A program made the position numbers and the translations under genes. From Amphibalanus amphitrite (Eukaryota > Arthropoda > Thecostraca > Balanomorpha > Balanidae): a DNA stretch of 64,000 nucleotides. Below the pieces are notes generated by a model that saw only the letters and a list, made by a program, of their open reading frames with translations, was not told the origin of the DNA and ran no database searches. The stretch spans positions 186,001 to 250,000 of the forward strand of contig NW_024881534.1 in the NCBI RefSeq assembly GCF_019059575.1, read 5' to 3'. The number at the start of each line of letters is the position of its first letter. Positions within the stretch are counted from its first letter, which is position 1. Positions 56,701 to 64,000 of this stretch are shown here, piece by piece.

Positions 56701-59537
56701 CCGTCACAGCGCCAGTCCGCCTCCAGACAGGTACCCGACTGGCAGGCGAACTCGCGCTCCGAGCAGGCAGCGGGGGCGCACGAGCGGCCGTCAGACGCCG
56801 GCTGTCGGCCCGTGCCGCAGTCACACTGCTCGCCGCGCTCAGAGTTGTGCAGACAGAGCTCAGCGCAGTGCAGGCGCGGGCAGCGGCTCCCCCCGCGGAG
56901 TCGCAGCACCTCTTTCAGCCGGTCCACTCCGACAGCAGCCAGCCGCAGGAGAGGCTTCACGTCTCTGCCGTCCACCGCCTCGCCGAGTGACTGGGCGAAC
57001 TGGTGGCCGATGTTGTTCAGCTGCACCCAGTGCAGCCGCCACGAGTGCATATCGCTCCAGAACATCCGACCAGAGGTGACGGCGACGGACAGCGGGCCCG
57101 CCAGGAACCGCTTCAGCGCCCGCCGCTCCGTACCGTCGAAGCGAATGCTCTCAATCGCGCCGGCTTGCGCGTCCGCCCAGAACAGACGGCCGCTGGTGTC
57201 ATCGGCGGCGAGTGAAGACGGCGTCTGGAGTCTCTCAGAGACGAGCGCGCGGCGCCGGCTGCCGTCCAGCTCCATCTGCTGAATGGAGCCCGCGCGACCG
57301 CCCAGTGCCAGGAACAGGAGGCGCTCGGACGCCGACGCGGCCAGCGCAGTCAAGTGGCGCAGACCGTCCGCGATGAGGCGACGGTGACTGCCGTCGACGC
57401 TGGCCAGTTCGATCGTGCCGCGCGAGCTGTCCGCCCAGTAGATGTTACCGCGCACCGGGTCGGTCGCCAGAGCCACCACCGTCGTCAGGTGTCCAGAGAC
57501 GAGCGTGCGCTGGCGTCGCGTCTCCAGGTCCACGGCATGGATGGCGCCGTCGGCGGAGTCTGCGTAGAGCAGCGTCAGGTTCAGGCCGTCTCCAACCGGC
57601 ACCCAGTCGAGTGTGACGGCCGTCACCATCCGGGCCGGGTACTCGATCGGCGTGGCGCCGACGCCGCCCAGCACCCCGACCGGCACGTCCAGCAGCAGGT
57701 CAGAGCCGGCCAGCACCACCTGACTGGCGTTACCCGGGTGGCAGGTGAAGCCGTCGTGTCCGAGCCGCTCGCCCTCCGAACAGAAGCAGCGGTGGCCGTG
57801 TGGGGAAGTCTGAGACGGCAGGCACAGGTGCGAGCAGCGAGAGCCGACGCAGGTGTTCGGCAGTGCCGGCTGCAGAGAGGCGTGCAGCGCTGCTATCCGG
57901 AACGACCAGATGCTGCGCCGTTTGTAGACGCTCGTGCGGTTCTTGCCGGTGTACTTGTTGCACACGTGCACGTCCTCGGAGTCGAGGTCGGACCAGAAGA
58001 GGCTGGAGCCGAGCACGGTGAGTGAGAATGGAGCGCGCACCAGCAGCTCGGGCACCTCGCGCCGGTCGGAGCCGTCTAGCAGGCAGCTCTCGATGACGCG
58101 CCGGCTGGTGTCGGTCCAGTAGAGCCGGCGCGCCGCCGGGTCCACGGCCAGGGAGCGCGGCGTCTCCAGGCCGGTCAGCGGCAGAGGAGCCGCGTCCGCA
58201 CCGTCCAGCCCGGCCCGCGTGATCTGGCCGCCCTTCTCGCTGATCTCTGACCAGAACAGGAAGCCCTGCTGCGGGTAGACTGCCAGTGCCAGCAGCCGGC
58301 CGCTCGGCCGCACCAGTACGGCGCAGTGGCCGAGCCAGTCGCAGGCGGCCAGGTGGCCCCGCTCGGCGTCAGCCAGGTACAGCACGCGCGCCACCCACTC
58401 CCAGGCGAGCGCGTCAGCCACGCGCACGCCGCTCATCAGGAACAGGTCGATGGGGGCGCGCTGAAAGTCTGCGCGCCTCCTCACGCCGCCGCCGCCGTCC
58501 GCCGTCCGGAAGCCCCAGTACGCGGTGCGCGTGGCCAGCTCGCCGGTGACGGCCAGCACCCGCTCGTCGCCGGCCGGCGCCAGGGTGTGTAACCGCCGGG
58601 AGCGCGGCGCCAGCTGGCGCACCGTGTCACCGTCAGCCAGCAGCAGCTCCGGCTCGGCGCTGTCGGCCGCCAGCTCGCAGGTCCTGTTGTCGGCTCCCAG
58701 CTGCAGCCCCGGCGGGCAGAAGCACCCACCGCCGGGCTGGCAGTCGTACTCGCAGCCGCGGCCCACACAGGAGCCCTCGGACAGGCAGCCGCCGGTGGAA
58801 TCAGGGACCGCACCCTCGGGGCACAGACAGAGGTGGCCGCCGGCTGGTGTCGGCCGACAGGTCTGGCTGGCAGTGCACGTGGCAGGTGAGCAGGTGTCGC
58901 GCCGCGCGCAGCCGGTGCCCTCGTCGGAGCCGTCGGAGCACTGCGGCCGGCCGTCACAGACAGCGGCAGCCGAGATGCAGCCAGCGCCGTCCGAGCACCG
59001 GAATTGACCCGGCAGGCAGCGGGCGGAGTCGGCCGCCCTCGACTCGGTGCAGTTCCGCTCGTCGGAGCCGTCCGGGCAGTCCTCGTCACGGTCGCACAGC
59101 CAGGAGATGTGCACGCAGTGGCCCGAGTCGCACTTGAAGCCGCCCTGGCACGAGACGCTCGGACAGTCCTTTTCGTCGCTGCCGTCGTTGCAGTCCTGTT
59201 CCCCATCGCAGCGCCACGAGATGGGGATGCAGCGGCCGCACCAGATGGACGGCGGCAGACACTGGCTCTTGAGGTCCTCGGTGGGCTCCACGCCCGGCGG
59301 GCAGTCCTGCTCGTCCGAGCCGTCGCCGCAGTCGTCCGAGCCGTCGCACCGCTGGCTGGCCGGGATGCACGCCTTGCCGTCCGAGCAGAGGAACTCGCCG
59401 TCCCCGTCGCACGTCGACAGCGAGCCGCCGTTGGAGTAGAGCAGCGCCGCCACGGTCCCGGTGGTCAGAAAGGCGTCGGCGGGCGGCGCGCGGCCGCACG
59501 CGCTCACCAGCACCAGCGCACAGCGCACCCACAGCAT
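53708..59537 (-). CDS. Vitellogenin receptor-like LDLR-family protein (about 1835 aa)
   Basis: Exons 54138-59537 and 53708-53815 on the minus strand join in frame (donor AAG|GTCAGT, acceptor TTTTCAG|ACA). Order: signal peptide (1-22); four LDL-receptor class A repeats (43-79, 93-125, 130-163, 174-210); EGF-like modules; two YWTD propellers (about 295-550, 600-845); an EGF module; eight class A repeats (about 925-1265); two EGF modules; a third propeller; an EGF module; a transmembrane helix (about 1702-1724); and a tail with FQNPTF and NPF internalisation-type motifs. The 4+8 layout and length match arthropod vitellogenin receptors, which endocytose yolk protein into oocytes. The seventh repeat of the second cluster (about 1183-1213) has only four cysteines. 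Alternatives such as an LRP2-like receptor would be far longer. One intron only. Confidence 0.85.
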
Positions 59538-59811
59538 GGCGACGGCGGCGCGCTCGAGTAAATGGCCGGGCGCGGCCGGCCACCGCCGGACAGACCTCAG
59601 GTCGGGTCACGTGACACGCCCGCGGGCCGCCGGCAGGCGCGGCGCCAGGCACGGCAGACGGCCGGACGGCTCGCCCGCTGGCCTCGGGAGTGAAAGCTGC
59701 TTCTGAGTACGATTCTAGACAGTAGACTTTTGGACCACAATCTTACGTCATAATTATTCAGCAACGCCCGAGATAAAAATCGCATAAACGCTGAGGTTAA
59801 ATTTATTTTCT

Positions 59812-59819
59812 TATCGATA
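59812..59819. promoter_or_regulatory. TATCGATA motif upstream of the vitellogenin-receptor-like gene
   Basis: The palindrome TATCGATA, known in flies as the DREF-binding element, lies about 275 bp upstream of the ATG. An 8-mer occurs by chance, so this is only suggestive. Confidence 0.25.
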
Positions 59820-59899
59820 ACATTCTATAAGTCATGGTTACAAGTATTTCACATATTTACACGTATCAAGATCATAATTGGCGTAATTTATACATCACC

Positions 59900-61068
59900 A
59901 TGCCCAGATTAGAGTTGGAAAGTGTAGCCATAAAGCCAAACAGCCAACAGAGCGCAGTTTTTTTCTCAGTTATCGGTATGAGCTGGCCGCACTGGAGCAG
60001 ATAACTGAGCTCGATACGAAACGATGGCCCAAAACTCACAGCTGGGCCCACAGTTCACCGACAGCGGTCGCTCACAGGCCTCGGACCACAGCTCACAGTT
60101 GAAAAATCACACATCCTCCACACCACAATTCCAGAGCACAGCTCGTATCCGCCGGCCAACAGATACTGCCCCAGACCCACGGGTCACTGTTAGTTCACAG
60201 CCCCACGGCCTACTCACAGCTCACACTTTACAAGTCACGCTCACGTCCCCCACAGCACACCGAAGTCCACAGTCCACAGCTCACCACTCACGAGCCACCC
60301 ACAGTCCCACAGGCGGTAGCTCACAGACCGAAGAACTCTGTCGGCATATACATGTTAAAGTTCAATCGTTACTTCAGAAACACATGATTTGATCACCATA
60401 GGTTGACTTAGACGGCAATCATTCAGTTTCGTTTTTTCCCACCGCAGTGATAAATGGGGTTGATAAATGCGAAGGCGATATAAGTATGTATTTCGGTGTC
60501 ACTGGTTCCGTCTTTTATACCTATGGTATTGCTCTCATTCATTACCCCCGAATTATTCCACAGAATAGCCGGACTTGTCCCTTTTTACCGTATTATTCGT
60601 TTGGTCTGGGACACATTAAATTTATAATTCTAACTTTTCTCGATTTTTCTTATATTTGACACTCTGTCCTTCGTTTTATTCTTGTAGAAATACCTAAGCT
60701 TCTCTAAAAACAGCTATTTTGCGTTAGCCGAAAAAAATCAGTTCAAACTCGGTTAAATATCGATGTATTGTATGTGTAGTATGCTGGTGTGTGCGTATCA
60801 GCGTAGTCAATCAAATGAGCTAAAATAGGGCTTGACAGAACTGAACAATCTATAGTGAGCAACAAAAGCAAGAGGCGAAGTAAATCTTCCTGCCAAACAT
60901 GCAGCACCGATCACACGTGACCTCCCCGGAGGCACACATGGCAGAGTACCCAGGGAACTCGGTCAGGTGGCGAGAGGACCCGGGCAGGGGCCGCGCGGCA
61001 CGACTGCACGGTATTCCCCGGCCGCTGAATAGATAGACCCGGTCATACAACTCAGAGGTGTGCCAACT
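59900..61068. other. Unassigned sequence with a CACAG-rich stretch
   Basis: From about 60028 to 60330 the sequence is a loose repeat of CCACAGCTCAC-like words, a decayed minisatellite; the open frame through it is compositional. The rest is AT-rich with nothing recognised. Confidence 0.5.
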
Positions 61069-61128
61069 GCTAAACCATATATGATGAGTACCGAGAGCGC
61101 TCTCGATACTCATCATAAATGGTTTAGC
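61069..61128. repeat. 60-bp near-perfect palindrome
   Basis: GCTAAACCA..ATGATGAGTA..CGAGAG is followed directly by its complement, centred on GCGC at about 61098. There is almost no loop, so it would cruciform or fold tightly in RNA. It is too short and loopless for a typical microRNA precursor. Confidence 0.8.
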
Positions 61129-62450
61129 GCCGTTGTGCATTAAGTGATGGGAAACGGACTCGAATATGTAGGAATAAGTGTAACTGTAGACCGTAGAAAT
61201 ACGAAGGTATTTGGTATAAATAAAGAAATTCATGGGCACGGGCCAGCGAGGGACGAAAAGAGGAAATTAGGATTGACATGACGGGGGGGGGAGAGGTCAT
61301 TCACAAGCAAGAGAAAGGTCTCGAAGGGCCGTGTTATTTATTGTTCGTGAACCCTAAAAATAATGTATGGGAATATCGCTTTTAAATACAACTACAAAAA
61401 CAAACATTGCTGTCAGTATGAGGATGCTGAAGCCTAAACAACGGACAGTCCTGTGACCTGCACAATGCGACGGATTTCTCGACGCCTTATTCATAAGAAT
61501 AGTCTCGCGGGACTGCATATTGAATATAGACTGCACGGCTAGTGACAGCTACATTCAAGCCGCCGAGAGAGTATGTTTTATGCAGGACGTCCTATTTGGT
61601 GAGCGCCTAAGTCACCGGGCGGCGGCGGCGGCCCGCGCCCCGCGCCCCAATGACCTCCTGCTCAGCACACGGCGGGACCGGCGGGTTCAGCGGCCGTCTA
61701 CCGGTGACCTGCCTGGCGTCCTGCCAACACCCGGCCCAGGCCCGCCGTTGATGGACTGGGCAAAAGTAGGTAGAGGACACATCACTGTGCAGTCCTTCGT
61801 ATGCTGACCGTATTCGCTGTAGAGAGAAGCCGATGTGAATGAATCACGACTTAATGTTGTTCTATGCATCGTACTTGAGAACGAATAGCCCCCATAGATT
61901 CCAGACATTTTAGTACCTACATATATGACTTTCGATTCACGAGGTAAACGTGCAAATGCAATATCACTTAGTATTAGGTAAGCCGTAAGTGCCCCAGTGT
62001 CAGTGGTCCGGTTGATACACATAACGATGCTAATAAACCGAGACACGTGATGCCGGTCAGCACCCGACAACTGCCAATCATGGGATGCTTCCTCCCCAGC
62101 TCCCCCCTCCCCTATGCCCAACGCACTACTGGATCGGCTGTGGCGTGAGCTGTCGATTCAAGCTAATATCCACGGTCACATTCCTTCTCAATATGGACGG
62201 ATTACTTGTTAGTATCGTATCACCTGACGACATCAATACAATGACGTCATACACACCATTGTCCACCTTACACCGTCCAAAGTCCTTGGTTTACCCACGT
62301 GCACGTGCCGTCCTCCACGCCTCCACAACTGCTCTCAAAAGATACCACCTGTTGACATCTCACTTCTCTTTCCGTGTGCGTCTTCCCTCTCTCCGTGTGT
62401 GACATGCGTGTTTTAGTGCGCCTGTGGAGTATGACGCGGACGGCGGACGT
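61129..62450. other. Unassigned sequence
   Basis: No gene recognised. A GC-rich patch at 61618-61760 is open in one frame but has no identifiable domain. Confidence 0.4.
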
Positions 62451-62555
62451 CACTATCGCCGATAGCCCGGCGGCTATCAGTGCAGTGTCGCGGCGGCCGG
62501 GGAGCGCTGTGTGCCGGGCGGCGGGCCGACCGGGGCGGCGCGCGCGTCAGTCAGG

Positions 62556-62721
62556 ATGCGGGTGTCGTGGCGGCGGCTGACGCTCGGCGTCAGTCTGCTG
62601 GCGGGCGCTCTGGTGTTCCTGGCGCTGACAGAAACAGAGACCGTGCACCGGCGCAGGTCGGCCAGGAGCAGGGTGACGGCGCCGGTGGTGACGACGACCA
62701 CGACCGAACGGCTGGCGCCAG
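62556..62721 (+). CDS. Probable first coding exon of a type II membrane protein
   Basis: A good-context ATG opens a 55-codon frame ending at a strong donor CCAG|GTGAGC. The peptide has a short basic cytoplasmic N-terminus (MRVSWRR), one hydrophobic segment (about residues 8-25) and a Thr-rich stem (VVTTTTTER). This is the plan of Golgi-resident glycosyltransferases or sulfotransferases, but no catalytic part is in view, so the family is not assigned. The upstream region is GC-rich with a hairpin (GATAGCCCGGCGGCTATC, about 62460) containing an ATCAGT that could serve as an initiator. A Thr-rich segment at about 63577-63610 could be a further stem exon; later exons must lie beyond the window. 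Confidence 0.45.
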
Positions 62722-63962
62722 GTGAGCACTGGGCGGGTGAGCAGGCGCTGAGCTGAACAGTGAACACTGCAAAACACTTGGCGGCACTCAGATGACGCTG
62801 AGCCTTATGGTGATTTTGGGTGGAAATGTCCATTGAGATTAAATTTTTGTGCTGTACCAATATTAAACTATTCTAAAGTTTGTTTGGTTCAGTGTTATTC
62901 GTTGTTTTGGTTGAAAGTTTGCTTGGTTTCGGTTTTTCAATTATCTAAAACTGACATCACATCTGATTTAGCGGTTGCCGCTCATCCACAATGAAAATGT
63001 AAGAAAAACATTCTACTGACCTAAATATGTCATATGCAGCTAAGGTTCCAGCGATACGTTCGCCACGGATTCATTGTCAAACATGTGTCACTGTTTGGTA
63101 AAACCACTATCGTTTGGGAAACTATCGATCTGGTCCCCGATACAGACCCTGGTTTTGGTCAGCCGTAGCATGTGCCTCTTAGAAAATATCCATTGGGTTA
63201 TTCACTGCAGACTGCGGGCGAAAACACATCTCGTGCCGCCAGAAGACTGAAGGCAAAACAAATGAATACAAAAGACGAAAACGAATAACAACCGAATAAA
63301 GTGTACGTTTTGATCTAATGAGCGGTTTTAAACCAAGTGACATAATTTGAGGTGTACGTGAATGCACATTTTACCACAAAATACTCATTAACCTATTTGG
63401 CTACCTTTTGAAAGGTCTGTACATGAATTCCAAATCATTGAACGGCTTTGAAAATGCACCGTGTCTTACCACTTTGTCAGGGGCATGAATAGTGGCGTTA
63501 CACGGGTTTGAGGGTAAAATACAGGACGAACACCGATATATCCGTATCGGTTGGCCTCCTCTCGACGGAGCCGACCGTCGCGTCAGCCGTCACGGAACGG
63601 ACCACAGGCACGGTGAGACTTCTGGCCTCACAACACTGTAGTGAGGTCTATGTGCTGGAGAGTAGGTCAGGCTGCATGGTGCAATGGCGGCGTGTAAACT
63701 CCGCTTGCAGCTGCTTTCTGCAAGCGAGCAATAAATCATGGGAAAGCACACAAGAGTTGTTAACGTCTGTACGCATGTGCAATATTGTGCATTTCTCAGA
63801 CAATCGAAGTGAAAACATTGACTTCATCTGTAGTTTTCAGTAATAGTTAGATGACTGCGTTTTGCCGAATTCACAGCAGCTACCGTAAAAGAGACTTAAA
63901 CTAATCGAACTTGAGAGATATATTGTGACTTGCCGGGATGCAACTGCATTAGTTTCCTACTT
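62722..63962. other. Unassigned sequence, probably intron
   Basis: No firm feature. If 62556-62721 is a first exon, this is likely its intron. Confidence 0.35.
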
Positions 63963-63966
63963 TTAA

Positions 63967-64000
63967 CCCGCGCCCCGTAGGGGGGGCCGAAACGGCCCCC
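63967..64000. mobile_element. Left end of another TTAA-type element
   Basis: TTAA at 63963-63966 is followed by CCCGCGCCCCGTAGG and a G-run/C-run hairpin (GGGGGGGCCGAAACGGCCCCC pattern), the same architecture as the other TTAA families. The element continues past the window. Confidence 0.6.

Noticed and set aside
61069-61128. A microRNA precursor
   Set aside because: There is essentially no terminal loop and the total length is only 60 bp.

Overview
The window looks like animal nuclear DNA. Genes are split by GT-AG introns, long (TC)n microsatellites are present, and DNA transposons and LTR elements are nested in one another. Host genes of arthropod type include two cytosolic sulfotransferases, an ionotropic glutamate receptor and a receptor with vitellogenin-receptor architecture. 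I infer a crustacean, perhaps a barnacle; the species call is a guess.

Layout. 1-4.95 kb: two hAT-type non-autonomous elements and a GC-rich block. 4.97-22 kb: a tandem pair of an unrecognised two-exon gene whose product has an MGxxxS N-terminus, two hydrophobic segments and coiled coils. Copy 1 is intact but carries three DNA transposons in its non-coding parts. Copy 2 is split by a young, intact, minus-strand Ty3/gypsy-like retrotransposon (15467-20895) with 122-bp LTRs and a self-priming-type primer site. Between the copies lie tandem modular repeats and a hAT element filled with a 30-bp minisatellite. 22-24 kb: a dead mariner interrupted by a TTAA-flanked element. 24-31.4 kb: two tandem sulfotransferase genes of identical exon layout. 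33-42.8 kb: TTAA elements, a dimeric hAT MITE, and an LTR element with tRNA-His-type primer site whose only recognisable gene is a broken, partly inverted envelope-like gene, itself hit by a Tc1 element and a TTAA element. 43.5-51.9 kb: a nine-exon ionotropic receptor gene on the plus strand with four foldback or TTAA elements in its introns. 53.7-59.5 kb: the vitellogenin-receptor-like gene on the minus strand, converging on the ionotropic receptor, almost all in one 5.4-kb exon. 59.5-64 kb: mostly unassigned sequence, a probable first coding exon of a type II membrane protein, and the start of another TTAA element.

Functionally the host genes are unrelated neighbours: sulfonation of small molecules, chemosensory or synaptic ion channel, and yolk uptake. 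The most distinctive material is mobile DNA. Several TTAA-flanked families share a G-run/C-run hairpin just inside each end and are rich in AGGTCA half-sites. The 15.5-20.9 kb retrotransposon has a primer-binding site matching a segment of its own LTR rather than an obvious tRNA.
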